A DNA stretch of 64,000 nucleotides, from the NCBI RefSeq assembly GCF_000515115.1, contig NZ_AZXF01000022.1, positions 48,487 to 112,486 on the forward strand, written 5' to 3'. Shown in pieces: positions 7,767 to 16,013 of this stretch (within the stretch, counting starts at the first letter, position 1; every line of letters starts with the position of its first letter). The notes under the pieces are model-generated. The model saw only the letters and a program-made list of their open reading frames with translations, searched no databases and was not told the origin of the DNA. Source of the stretch: Nocardiopsis sp. CNT312. GTDB taxonomy: Bacteria; Actinomycetota; Actinomycetes; Streptosporangiales; Streptosporangiaceae. The position numbers and the translations under genes were made by a program.

Positions 7767-8621
7767 ATGGCCCCTCCTTACAGCCCCAGCGTCCGCCGAC
7801 GACGCTTGTCCGCAGAACTCAAGCGGCTTCGAGCAGAAACCGGGATGACACTGAACGACGTTGCCAAGCACACCGGAATCAGCAGGGCCAACCTGAGCAA
7901 GATCGAACAGGCGGAGTCCAAGACGGTCCCCACACCGACCTTGAACAAGCTTCTGGACCTCTACCGCATAGAAGTCTCCGAAGTTCGAGACGCGATGCAC
8001 GAGCTCTCCCGCCTGGCCGGGGAACGGGGCTGGTGGGCGCGGTACAAGGACCTGCTCCCCCAGATGTTGCCGGACTTCGAGGCTGAGGCATGTGCATTCA
8101 GGACTTATCACGCCCAAGTGATCCCAGGGATGCTCCAAACCCCTGAGTACGCCGGTGCAGTCTTTCGAGCGAACAAAGTTCGCGAGGATGACGAGATCGC
8201 AGATCGAGTCAGTGCGCGCATACGACGCCAGGAAGTCCTAAAGCGGCCGAATCCTCCCACTTACTCAGCAATCATCGACGAAGGCGCACTCAAACGAACC
8301 GTTGGATCCCCTGAAGTGATGCGGGCACAGCTCCAGCACCTCATACACATGGCTGCTCGGCGCAACATCGATATCTACGTCTTGCCCTTCGCAGCCGGTG
8401 CCCATCCCGCTACCGAGGGCACCTTCATCGTCATGGACTTCCCGGACCCCCGAGACGCCAGCATCGCCTACCTGGAGAACCCGGCAACTAGCCTGTATCT
8501 CGAAGAGGACCATCAGATCAGGATGTTCAACGACATGTTCGGGAACACACAGGGGTGCTCACTCACCCCGGTTCAGTCCCTGGCGTTCATCAAGGAACTC
8601 CTGACGACCCTAGAAGAGTGA
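7767..8621 (+). CDS. XRE-family regulator with DUF5753 domain
   Basis: 284 residues. The N-terminal helix-turn-helix spans about residues 10-70 (LKRLRAETGMTLNDVAKHTG, then ISRANLSKIEQ). It is followed by the DUF5753 ligand or partner domain typical of actinomycete XRE proteins (VIPGMLQTPEYA, then IIDEGALKR, then RRNIDIYVLPFAAGAHP). Such proteins pair with a small downstream DUF397 protein, as in whiJ-like developmental loci and other actinomycete XRE/DUF397 loci. Here the pair overlaps by four bases. The ATG at 7767 lies 30 bp from the 34-bp palindrome, suggesting autoregulation. A second pair of the same type is at 45121-46190. Confidence 0.9.
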   Translation: MAPPYSPSVRRRRLSAELKRLRAETGMTLNDVAKHTGISRANLSKIEQAESKTVPTPTLNKLLDLYRIEVSEVRDAMHELSRLAGERGWWARYKDLLPQMLPDFEAEACAFRTYHAQVIPGMLQTPEYAGAVFRANKVREDDEIADRVSARIRRQEVLKRPNPPTYSAIIDEGALKRTVGSPEVMRAQLQHLIHMAARRNIDIYVLPFAAGAHPATEGTFIVMDFPDPRDASIAYLENPATSLYLEEDHQIRMFNDMFGNTQGCSLTPVQSLAFIKELLTTLEE

Positions 8622-8872
8622 GTGCAGTGACTGACCAGTTGTCATGGCGAAAGAGCAGCTACAGCGGTGTCAACGGCGAGTGCGTCGAGGTCGCGCACAT
8701 CCCCTCCCACGTCCGGAAGAGCAGCTACAGCGGCCAAGAGCCGAGTTGCGTCGAGGTGGCCGACCTGCCCCGTGGCGCGGCCGTCCGCGACTCCAAACAC
8801 CCCGACACCGGACACCTCCCCTTCCCCGCCGCCGAGTGGGCCGGCTTCCTCTCCGCCGCCCTCTCCCGGTAG
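8618..8872 (+). CDS. DUF397 protein with a duplicated N-terminal motif
   Basis: 84 residues. GTG at 8618 overlaps the XRE stop (GTGA), implying translational coupling. The DUF397 signature WRKSSYSG...CVEVA occurs twice in tandem (about residues 9-25 and 31-48) before the usual VRDSKHPDTGHLPF and AEWAGFL end. Single-domain members have one copy, so this is an internal duplication of about 22 residues. DUF397 proteins are the small partners of XRE/DUF5753 regulators, possibly as antagonists; this is family knowledge and not shown here. Confidence 0.85.
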   Translation: MSAVTDQLSWRKSSYSGVNGECVEVAHIPSHVRKSSYSGQEPSCVEVADLPRGAAVRDSKHPDTGHLPFPAAEWAGFLSAALSR

Positions 8873-8900
8873 CCGCCCCGAACCCCGCTCCCACTCGGGA

Positions 8901-8956
8901 TGATCTTGCTACCAGCGCAGGAAAATGGCCCTGCTCCTGCGCTGGTAGCAAGATCA
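8901..8956. terminator. 22-bp perfect hairpin between convergent genes
   Basis: Left arm 8901-8922 (begins TGATCTTGCTACC) pairs perfectly with 8935-8956 around a 12-nt loop. It lies between the DUF397 gene and the convergent gene ending at 8974, so it probably terminates both. The exactness of the arms suggests a recently acquired or dispersed element. Confidence 0.7.
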
Positions 8957-8973
8957 CGGCGGTTCAGGGCGCC

Positions 8974-9381
8974 TCACCCCTCCCGGGCATTCTCGCCGGG
9001 CAGCAGGTGCGGACTCCCTGCCTCCTCCCGCAACCACCCCTCGTCCACCAGGTACCGGATGGTGAGAGCGCCCTCCCACCGACCCCAGCCGAACGCCGTC
9101 TCCAGCTCGCGCCAGGTCGGGCCGCGCCCGTACCTCTCGGCGTGCTCACCCGCGTAGGCCGCCACCCACGGCTCCGTGCCGTGGACGGCCCGGCGGGCGC
9201 GCAACCCCTGTTCGGTGGACAGGGTCCACTCACCCTCCGCTTTCCGGGGCTGCGACCGATACAGCCGGGGTACGCGCCCCGCGCCGGGGTCCGGGGCCGA
9301 CCGGGCGGAGCGGGGACGCTCCTTCTTGGAGGTCAGGTGCCAGCCCTTACAGTCCGGGCAGCGGTAGGCACGGCGGGGCAT
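8974..9381 (-). CDS. Conserved actinomycete protein, probably 5'-truncated by a nonsense codon
   Basis: This 135-residue frame starts at ATG 9381. Its RAYRCPDCKGWHLT motif is normally internal to a family whose N-terminus reads CGKR...S...AL. Such sequence (CGKRWFTDKVSAELALSEIR) is encoded in the same frame directly upstream of the ATG. The frame is broken by TGA at 9493-9495 and continues beyond it as a basic RQRSRTRKKTARPP segment back to a GTG at 9579. The original gene was therefore probably 8974-9579. The Cys pair may bind zinc. The C-terminal half has a winged-helix-like pattern (GPTWRELETAFGW...LVDEGWL). Function unknown. Confidence 0.6.
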   Translation of the reverse strand: MPRRAYRCPDCKGWHLTSKKERPRSARSAPDPGAGRVPRLYRSQPRKAEGEWTLSTEQGLRARRAVHGTEPWVAAYAGEHAERYGRGPTWRELETAFGWGRWEGALTIRYLVDEGWLREEAGSPHLLPGENAREG

Positions 9382-9791
9382 CTTGTCCGAGCGGTCGTCG
9401 CCACGGCTGCGGATCTCGGAGAGAGCCAGTTCGGCACTGACCTTGTCCGTAAACCAGCGCTTGCCGCAGCGGCGTGGGCGCGGTCGGGGGGCTCACGGAG
9501 GGCGGGCGGTCTTCTTCCTGGTACGGCTGCGTTGTCGGTTCGTCGGGGGGCCTTCGCGTCGGCCGGTGCCGCCGGGCACCGGAAGGCGTACTCCGTGGAC
9601 GGCGGGCAGACGCCCGTCCGCTCACGCCACGGCAACGACGGTAACCGACACCACGCCCGATAGCAGAGAAACCAGCACCTTCAAGACGCCGACCCCCGAC
9701 CCACCCACCGAACGCGGCCCTTTTCCCACGAACCACGGGACACAAACGCAAGGTAGCTACTTAATTACTCAAAGTGTGCAAGGATCGGTGC

Positions 9792-10829
9792 ATGACCTCG
9801 CCCATCGCGCACAAGATCCTCGCCCCCGCCGCCGCGGTCGCGGTCGCGCTCGGGGGACTCGCCCTCCTCGGCGTCCCGGACGGGACCGCCTCGGCCCTCA
9901 CCCAGGCGGTCCACACCTCCCATGCGGCCCCCGCCTCCGCCCCCCTCGCCCGCATGGAGGGGGTGGCCCACCAGAGCGGCGCGGTGACCCCCGTCCAGCG
10001 CCAGGCCGTCCTGGACTACTGGACCAGCGAGCGCATGGCCGCGGCCCTGCCCATCACCGGCCTGGTCGGGGACGCGCTGGAGGCGGCCGCACCCGAAGCG
10101 CCCACCGAGCGGCAGGCCGCCCCACACGACAACAGCACCGGCGAGGTCTGGACCGGGGGCGGAGCGGTCACGCGCACCACCGGCAAGGTGTACCTGACGA
10201 TGAACGGGCGCGACTTCACATGCTCGGCCTCGGTCGTGGACTCGGCCAACCGCAGCACCGTGGTCACGGCCGGGCACTGCACCAAGGACGGCAGGGGCTC
10301 CTGGGCGCGCAACTGGACGTTCGTCCCCGGCTACGACCGGGGGTCGGCCCCCTACGGCCGCTACACCGCCCGCGAGATGCTCGCCCCGCCCCGGTGGGCG
10401 CGCAACGCCGACGACAGCCACGACTTCGCGATGGTGGTCCTCAACACCGACGGCGGCACGCCCGTGCAGAACCGGGTGGGTGCCCAGCGCATCGCCTTCG
10501 ACCGCTGGCCGCAGGGGCGCACCGCGCGCGGCCCTCAGGTCTACGCGTTCGGCTACCCGGCGACCTCGCCGTACCGGGGCCGATACCTGCACTACTGTTC
10601 GGGCCGGACCACCCCCGACGACGGGGGCACCACCGCCCACGGCATGCGGTGCGTGATGACGCAGGGCTCCAGCGGCGGACCGTGGTTCACCGGCTTCGAC
10701 CCGGCGACCGGGCGCGGCACGATCGCGTCGGTGGTGAGCTTCAAGTACGCCGACGACACCCGGACCCAGTACGGCCCGCGCTTCGGCGACGAGGCACGAC
10801 GGCTCTTCGACAGTGCTCAGCGGCTCTGA
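9792..10829 (+). CDS. Secreted trypsin-like serine protease
   Basis: A 345-residue extracellular protease of the trypsin/glutamyl-endopeptidase type. The N-terminus is a signal peptide (basic start, hydrophobic core AAAVAVALGGLALLG). A propeptide-like region runs to about residue 115. The catalytic triad can be placed at H162 (VVTAGHC), D211 (DSHDFAMV) and S294 (GSSGGPW). Cys pairs flank the His and Ser regions. ATG 9792 with AAGGATC upstream is preferred to a GTG at 9774. No obvious operon partner; the next gene begins about 200 bp downstream. Substrate unknown. Confidence 0.85.
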   Translation: MTSPIAHKILAPAAAVAVALGGLALLGVPDGTASALTQAVHTSHAAPASAPLARMEGVAHQSGAVTPVQRQAVLDYWTSERMAAALPITGLVGDALEAAAPEAPTERQAAPHDNSTGEVWTGGGAVTRTTGKVYLTMNGRDFTCSASVVDSANRSTVVTAGHCTKDGRGSWARNWTFVPGYDRGSAPYGRYTAREMLAPPRWARNADDSHDFAMVVLNTDGGTPVQNRVGAQRIAFDRWPQGRTARGPQVYAFGYPATSPYRGRYLHYCSGRTTPDDGGTTAHGMRCVMTQGSSGGPWFTGFDPATGRGTIASVVSFKYADDTRTQYGPRFGDEARRLFDSAQRL

Positions 10830-11024
10830 CCCCCACCCGGGCGACACCCGAAAAAGGGAACGACATACCGTGAAATACCCTGAGTTCACACACTATTACC
10901 CCGGCTGGCATCTTCGGTCAACCGACTAGCGCCGACACGACGCTTCGTCCACAGTGGTGGGAGGGGCAGCCCACCGACCAGAGCGGACCGTCCGCCGCCG
11001 ACGGAAGAAGCCCGGGAGCGCTCA

Positions 11025-12806
11025 TTGCCACTCGTCTACCGCACTCTCGTCTCGGTCCCCCGGGGCGGCGGCGACCTCGTCGCCGCCGCGTCGGGGGTGC
11101 TCTCCGAGTGGCTGAGCAAGCGGGGGACCTCGGGCGGCCGGGTGGACTTCTCGGTCTCGGGCCGCTATGAGCTGAGCAACCGGTCGCGGGCGCTGGTGGT
11201 GCGCCACGACAACCCCGAGGAGGGCCTGGTCTTCCTCCGTCTGATCACCGAGTCCGATAAACCGGACGCCGTGTGGCGCACCGTGGCCACGGTGGTCGTC
11301 GACCCCGAGTTCTCGCCCCGCCACCACGTGTGGATCGACATGCGCGCCGACCCCCGCAGCCCCGGGGAGGAGACCGCCCACCCGCCGAAACTGGACGTCA
11401 TGCCGCCCGAGGCCGCCCGGATGCTCCTGGAGGCGGTCGACGCCCACGACGGGGGGCACCCGATGCCCGCCGAGCCGCGGATCGTGCGCGGACGCGACGC
11501 GGCCCTGGTCGAGGGGCTGGTGTCGGCGATCAACGACCCCGAACGCAGGATGGCGCTGCTGGCCACCGGGCCCCCCGAGGACGTCACCGTGGCCGACTGG
11601 CGCACCGCCATGGCCTCGGCCCTGTCCCGGTGCACCGGCATGTGTGCGGGATACGTGCTGGACCGGACCGCGCTCGGCCGGGTGGGCGGAAAGCTCCCGG
11701 AGGGGCTCGATATCCCGGCGGGCGGGGTGCGCACGTTCTTACCAGGGGTGCGCACCGACGACACGGCCGACGCCTCACGGCACCCCCGCATGAGCCCGGC
11801 CACGCTCGACACCGCCCGGGAGCGCGAGCGCATCCGCTCCTGGGTGGGGGCGACGCTGTCCCGGGAGATCCGCGAGAACGCGCTGGAGACGGCGCTTCCC
11901 GAACCGCTGCGCGCCATCGACGCCTTCCTGGATGAGGAGGTGCGAGAGGTGCGCTCCCGCCGTGCCCGTCCCCTGTCTGCGCCCCGTCTGCTGCCCTCCC
12001 TCCGGATCGGGCAGCCGTACCACGATCCGGCCGCCGCCCAGGCGCGGGAGGAGCTGGAACAGCAGAACCAGCGGCTGCGCGAGGAGGTCACCCGGCTGGG
12101 CGCGCGGGTCACCGAGCTCAGCGAGGAGCGCCAGGAACTGCTCGCCGAGAGCACCGACCTCTCCGAGGAGCTGGCGAGCGCCCGCGAACAACTGCGCGCC
12201 TCCCGGCACGAGGCGCGGTGGCTGCGGTCCAAGGCCCACGACGCGGGGCTGTTCCGCCTGGCCGCCGCACCCGCCCCGCGCGACACACAACTGCCACCGC
12301 CCACCCGCGTGGGCGGGTTGCTGGAGCAGATCACCGACGGTTCGGCGCTGCCGCACCTGTTCTTCACCATCGAGGACCACGACTCGGTGTACGAGCTCTC
12401 CGACAGCCGCAAGGAGGGCCTGTGGGTGACCCGTGCCTGGGAGGCGCTGCTCGCCCTCAACGACTACGCGCGCTACCAGTTCGACAACCCCGGCAGCGGC
12501 CTGGGTTTCCACTCCTACCTGCGGGAGACCCCGGACGGCTACCAGGTCATCCCGGTCAAGCGGCTCGCCTCACAGGAGTCGGACTACGTGCGCAACCGCG
12601 GCAAGCTCAACGAGAAGCGCATGTTCCGGGTGCCCGAGGAGGTGAGCCCGGACGGCCGGGTCCCGATGTACGCGCACATCAAGCTCGACACCGAGTACGG
12701 GATCTGTCCGCGGCTGTATTTCTACCCCCATCTGGGGCCGGGCACCACCAACCGGGTCTACGTCGGCTACCTGGGGCGGCACCTGCCGGTGCAGCAGTCG
12801 AACTGA
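11025..12806 (+). CDS. Intact coiled-coil protein, paralogue of the split gene at 2816-4420
   Basis: 593 residues starting at TTG 11025 with GGGAGCG upstream. Residues 1 to about 250 form a mixed alpha/beta domain with RMALLATGPPEDVTVADWRTAM and a GGVRTFLPGVRTDDTADASRHP segment. Residues about 337-412 are a strong coiled coil, which the helical start of the next segment continues. The last 180 residues form a domain that ends IKLDTEYGICPRLYFYPHLG and VYVGYLGRHLP. The final domain looks RelE-like in its strand pattern. The same architecture occurs in the split gene. The family recurs in actinomycetes as hypothetical proteins; I know no function. Sensor plus effector roles are only a guess. Confidence 0.7.
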   Translation: MPLVYRTLVSVPRGGGDLVAAASGVLSEWLSKRGTSGGRVDFSVSGRYELSNRSRALVVRHDNPEEGLVFLRLITESDKPDAVWRTVATVVVDPEFSPRHHVWIDMRADPRSPGEETAHPPKLDVMPPEAARMLLEAVDAHDGGHPMPAEPRIVRGRDAALVEGLVSAINDPERRMALLATGPPEDVTVADWRTAMASALSRCTGMCAGYVLDRTALGRVGGKLPEGLDIPAGGVRTFLPGVRTDDTADASRHPRMSPATLDTARERERIRSWVGATLSREIRENALETALPEPLRAIDAFLDEEVREVRSRRARPLSAPRLLPSLRIGQPYHDPAAAQAREELEQQNQRLREEVTRLGARVTELSEERQELLAESTDLSEELASAREQLRASRHEARWLRSKAHDAGLFRLAAAPAPRDTQLPPPTRVGGLLEQITDGSALPHLFFTIEDHDSVYELSDSRKEGLWVTRAWEALLALNDYARYQFDNPGSGLGFHSYLRETPDGYQVIPVKRLASQESDYVRNRGKLNEKRMFRVPEEVSPDGRVPMYAHIKLDTEYGICPRLYFYPHLGPGTTNRVYVGYLGRHLPVQQSN

Positions 12807-12837
12807 GCGCGGCCCGCCACCGCCTACCCTGGGGCGC

Positions 12838-13719
12838 GTGGAAGCGACAGCGACCGGGGCGGTGACCGCCCTCACCGAAGCCCAGTGGCGCGGGCGCGCC
12901 CGTGCGCACGAGGCGCGCGTGGACGCGCTGACCGCCGACCACCTGCGGCGGCGCGAGCGGGGCGAGCGCCACCCGGTGGAGGACTTCCTGTTCACCTACT
13001 ACAGCCTCAAGCCGTCGCGGCTGCGCCGCTGGCACCCGGGGGCGGGGACGGTGCTGCTGGGCGAGGGCGCGCGGGAGCACCTGGCGGAGCGGTTCCACAC
13101 CGAGGTCGGGGAGGGCGTGGGCCTGGACACGCGCGCGTTCCTGAAGGCGCGGCCGGTGACGGGCTTCGTCGAGCGGCTGCTGTCGGCGGTCGCCTCCCGC
13201 CCCGCCCACCTGGGCTGTTTCGGACTGCACGAGTGGGCGATGGTGTACCGCGCCGACCGTGTGCGCCACGAACAGGTGCCGCTGCGGCTGGGGGCCGAGG
13301 GCACCGACCGGGTGGTGCGCTCGCACCGCGTCCGCTGTTCGCACTTCGACGCCTTCCGGTTCTTCACCGAACCGGCCCGGCCGCTCAACACGCTCCAGCC
13401 CACCCGGGAGAGCCAGGTGGACCTGGACCAGCCGGGCTGCCTGCACGCCAACATGGACCTGTACAAGTGGGCCTACAAACTGGCCCCGGCGGTGCCGTCC
13501 GAGCTGGTGGCGGACTGCTTCGAGCTATCCCGCGACATCCGCGTCCTGGACATGCGTGCCTCGCCCTACGACCTGGCGGCGTGGGGGTACGCGCCGGTGC
13601 GGATCGAGACCGCCGAGGGCAAGGCGGAGTACATGGCCGCGCAGGAGGGGTTCGCCGAGCGGGGGGCGGTGCTGCGCGGGCGGCTGCTGACGGTGTGCGC
13701 GGCGCTGCGCGGGGCGTAA
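12838..13719 (+). CDS. Actinobacterial protein annotated as 3-methyladenine DNA glycosylase
   Basis: 293 residues from GTG 12838. The conserved patterns HPVEDFLFTYYSLKPSRLRRWHPG, LGCFGLHEWAMVYR, SHFDAFRFFTEPARPLN and QPGCLHANMDLYKWAYKL match an actinobacterial family that is usually named 3-methyladenine DNA glycosylase. I cannot see the helix-hairpin-helix of AlkA or the fold of Tag in it, so that name may be only inherited. Conserved His, Asp and Trp residues suggest an enzyme. It starts 31 bp after the coiled-coil gene and could be co-transcribed with it. Confidence 0.65.
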   Translation: MEATATGAVTALTEAQWRGRARAHEARVDALTADHLRRRERGERHPVEDFLFTYYSLKPSRLRRWHPGAGTVLLGEGAREHLAERFHTEVGEGVGLDTRAFLKARPVTGFVERLLSAVASRPAHLGCFGLHEWAMVYRADRVRHEQVPLRLGAEGTDRVVRSHRVRCSHFDAFRFFTEPARPLNTLQPTRESQVDLDQPGCLHANMDLYKWAYKLAPAVPSELVADCFELSRDIRVLDMRASPYDLAAWGYAPVRIETAEGKAEYMAAQEGFAERGAVLRGRLLTVCAALRGA

Positions 13720-13727
13720 GGAAGGAA

Positions 13728-13751
13728 GGGCGGTGCCTGTCGGCACCGCCC
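13728..13751. terminator. Terminator hairpin
   Basis: GGGCGGTGCC (13728-13737) pairs with GGCACCGCCC (13742-13751) over a 4-nt loop. It lies 8 bp after one gene's stop and between two convergent genes. Confidence 0.75.
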
Positions 13752-13796
13752 CTCCCGGTCAGGCGTCAGGGACGCCGACCCTCACTCGCGTGAGAT

Positions 13797-14549
13797 CTAG
13801 CCCTGCGTGTTCCCGGTGCCCTTGCGGCGTCCGAGGTAGAGGGCCGCACCACCACCGGCAACGGCGACGGCACCGGCGGCTACCAGGCCGGCCAGCGCGG
13901 AACCGGTCACGGGCAGACTGCCCTCGTCCGCCGGCTCGCTCGGGTCGTCCGAGGGGCCGGTGAACGGGTCCGTGCTCGGGTCGTCACCGGGGTCGCCGGA
14001 CGGGTCCGTGCTGGGGTCGTCGGAAGGGTCGTCACTCGGCTCGTCCGACGGGTCACCGGACGGGTCGTCACTCGGCTCGTCCGACGGGTCCTCGCTCGGG
14101 CCGTCCGAGGGCTCTTCGGTGGACTCGTCCTCGCACTCGACCTTGAAGACCTTGTGCTTGCCCGCCCCGTTCTCGCCCTCGAAGGTCCAGGTGAGCTTGT
14201 AGTGGCCCTCGTCGAGCCCGATCAGCTGACTGGTGCCGTGTCCGTCCTGGTCCAGGACCAGTTCACCGGCGAGCACCAGGTCGTCCTTGTCGGGGCCGCT
14301 CTGGTAGACGATCTCCCAGGAGACCTCTTGGACGGAGTCGAAGTTGTCACCCTTGATGTAGAACGTGCATACCTTGGGCTCGTTCTTGGGGTCTTCGGCG
14401 GGCGTCTCGGGGTCGTGGATCTTCACGGTGCCGTTGTCGCCGGGGGGAGCGGCGGCGGCGACGCCTCCGCTGAAGACGGTGGCAGCGGCGAGCACGGCAG
14501 CGGCGAGCACACGCGCTCCGAGCACGCCCGGACGGGGTTCGGGGGTCAT
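13797..14549 (-). CDS. LPXTG-anchored surface protein
   Basis: 250 residues. A signal peptide (ARVLAAAVLAAATVFSGGVAAAA) leads into a compact beta domain (about residues 45-140). It has two Cys residues and a Trp-containing pattern (VSWEIVYQSGPDKDDLV, then LTWTFEGENG). About 75 residues of Asp/Pro/Ser tetrad repeats (DPSD, EPSD, DPSG types) follow. The C-terminus is a sorting signal: LPVTG, a hydrophobic span (GLVAAGAVAVAGGGAALYL) and GRRKG. It should be covalently attached to the wall by a sortase, with the repeats as a wall-spanning stalk. No sortase gene is nearby. The ATG at 14549 has GAGGAGCTCC upstream. Confidence 0.85.
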   Translation of the reverse strand: MTPEPRPGVLGARVLAAAVLAAATVFSGGVAAAAPPGDNGTVKIHDPETPAEDPKNEPKVCTFYIKGDNFDSVQEVSWEIVYQSGPDKDDLVLAGELVLDQDGHGTSQLIGLDEGHYKLTWTFEGENGAGKHKVFKVECEDESTEEPSDGPSEDPSDEPSDDPSGDPSDEPSDDPSDDPSTDPSGDPGDDPSTDPFTGPSDDPSEPADEGSLPVTGSALAGLVAAGAVAVAGGGAALYLGRRKGTGNTQG

Positions 14550-14745
14550 AGGGAGCTCCTCATCGTGTCCGTTCCGAGGGCGCACGCCCAGGAGATGGAG
14601 AACAGGACCCGACAAATGTACCTTTCTTACCTTTTGAACCAACTGTCACACCCGTCACGGATACCGAAGAGAGACCATCGCAAACCGGGCAGCGGTACCT
14701 GGTGCGGCCCTGCCGTTCACAGGCGGGGCGTCCTATGATCGTGCG

Positions 14746-15141
14746 ATGACCACTTCCCTGGACGACGCGGCGCTGACCGCGTTCCTTGAGGGCCAGGAGA
14801 CCTCCTGGCTCGCCGAACAGCTCATCATGGCTGCCGACGACGACCCCCTCACCCGGATCCGGCTCTGCGCCGCGGCCGGAGCCGAGTCCGCCGCGGACGA
14901 GGCCCGCACCGCGCTCCTGGACCTGGTCGCCGACCACGTGCCCTCACTGGTCGACGAGGACCCCGCCGAGGGCGAGGAACTGCACAGGGCGATCGACCTG
15001 CTCGACGACCTCGTCGAGTACGGCTTCGAGGACGAGGCGGCGCGCATCGCCGCCGAGGCGCTCGCCGACTACCTGACACAGCACGGAGACGACGAGGGTG
15101 AGTATCTGGATCGGCTCAGGGAGGCAGCCGGGGAGGACTAG
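14746..15141 (+). CDS. Small acidic helical protein, function unknown
   Basis: 131 residues, strongly acidic (many D/E, ending REAAGED) and almost entirely helical in pattern, for example SWLAEQLIMAADDDPLTRIRLCAA and ELHRAIDLLDDLVEYGFEDEAARIAAEALADYL. It may form a small helical-repeat bundle and act by protein binding. No family was recognised. It is divergent from the LPXTG gene and convergent with the membrane-protein gene that ends at 15248. Confidence 0.6.
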   Translation: MTTSLDDAALTAFLEGQETSWLAEQLIMAADDDPLTRIRLCAAAGAESAADEARTALLDLVADHVPSLVDEDPAEGEELHRAIDLLDDLVEYGFEDEAARIAAEALADYLTQHGDDEGEYLDRLREAAGED

Positions 15142-15247
15142 GGGGCTGTTCTCGGACACCGCCCCGTAGTCACCAAAGCGCGGCGGCGGTTCGACGTGAC
15201 ACGGCCAAGGGCCCGGGGCAGGGATCCTACCTGCGATAACGGGCCGC

Positions 15248-15958
15248 TCAGTCTCGCGGCGCGGCGCGGCACCAGGCGCGGACCGACGTGGTCCACAGGG
15301 CGACGTTGGCGACAACGGCGAAGAGCGCCGCCACGGCGGCGGCCACCAGGAGTGGTGTGTCGGCGAGCTGGGCGGCCCGGTGCAGTCCCGAGAGGGCCAC
15401 ACCCATCCCCGCAAGCGCGCAGACCTGGGCGGCCCGGTGCAGCAGGGGCACGGCACGGCGCACCGGAACGGCCAGGGCGCCCAGGGCCGCACCGACCACT
15501 CCGACCTCGATGGTGAGGACCCACATCGCGGTGTGGAGGGGACCGGGCAGTCCGGTGTCCAGCTGTCCGTAGACGGTGTAGGCGAGGAGGCCGAACGCGG
15601 GGACCGCGGCGAGCATCAGCGCGAAGGCGTGGCGCACGTCTCGCGGCGGGTGCTCGCCGGGCCGGTGGCTCCTGAGGAGCTCGCCCGTCCGGCGCGTGCT
15701 CTTCTTGAGCAGGGTACCGGTCCGGGTGCCGACCTCCGCCAGGAACGCGCCCGTCCGGGCGCCGAGGACCTTGAACAGGCCGCCCGTCCGTGCGGAACCC
15801 TTCTTGAGGGGCTCGGCGATACCGGCCCAGTCAACGCTCTGGAGGGCCTTGGCGACCGGGGAGGAGCGGGGGGCCGACGAGGGTTCGGGAGGCGAGGACG
15901 CCTCGGCGTCCTCGGGCCGCTGGGCAGGGGGTGTGGGGGAGGAAAGGGTTTTATGCAT
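15248..15958 (-). CDS. Membrane protein with 11-residue RTG repeats
   Basis: 236 residues. A Pro/Ser-rich N-terminus (residues 1-40) is followed by four tandem 11-residue units, each carrying R-T-G plus a hydrophobic pair (ARTGGLFKVLG, ARTGAFLAEVG, TRTGTLLKKST, RRTGELLRSHR; about residues 55-98). Four likely transmembrane helices follow (for example AFALMLAAVPAFGLLAYTVY and LLVAAAVAALFAVVANVAL). Undecad repeats of this kind favour surface-lying amphipathic helices, so the repeat may lie along the membrane. ATG 15958 has a weak ribosome site. No family recognised; the strand and position make it monocistronic. Confidence 0.6.
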   Translation of the reverse strand: MHKTLSSPTPPAQRPEDAEASSPPEPSSAPRSSPVAKALQSVDWAGIAEPLKKGSARTGGLFKVLGARTGAFLAEVGTRTGTLLKKSTRRTGELLRSHRPGEHPPRDVRHAFALMLAAVPAFGLLAYTVYGQLDTGLPGPLHTAMWVLTIEVGVVGAALGALAVPVRRAVPLLHRAAQVCALAGMGVALSGLHRAAQLADTPLLVAAAVAALFAVVANVALWTTSVRAWCRAAPRD

Positions 15959-16013
15959 ACCACACAGGGTCGCCTGTAGAGAGGTCACAGCGCAACAAAA
16001 CGCTGTTTTTGGA

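Noticed and set aside
8670..9157. Two short open frames with nearly identical N-termini on opposite strands
   Set aside because: They look alike only because both begin in the arms of the 22-bp hairpin.
13950..14110. Possible CRISPR-like array
   Set aside because: The regular repeats are codons for the Asp/Pro/Ser tetrads of the surface protein; unit length and lack of spacers rule out CRISPR.
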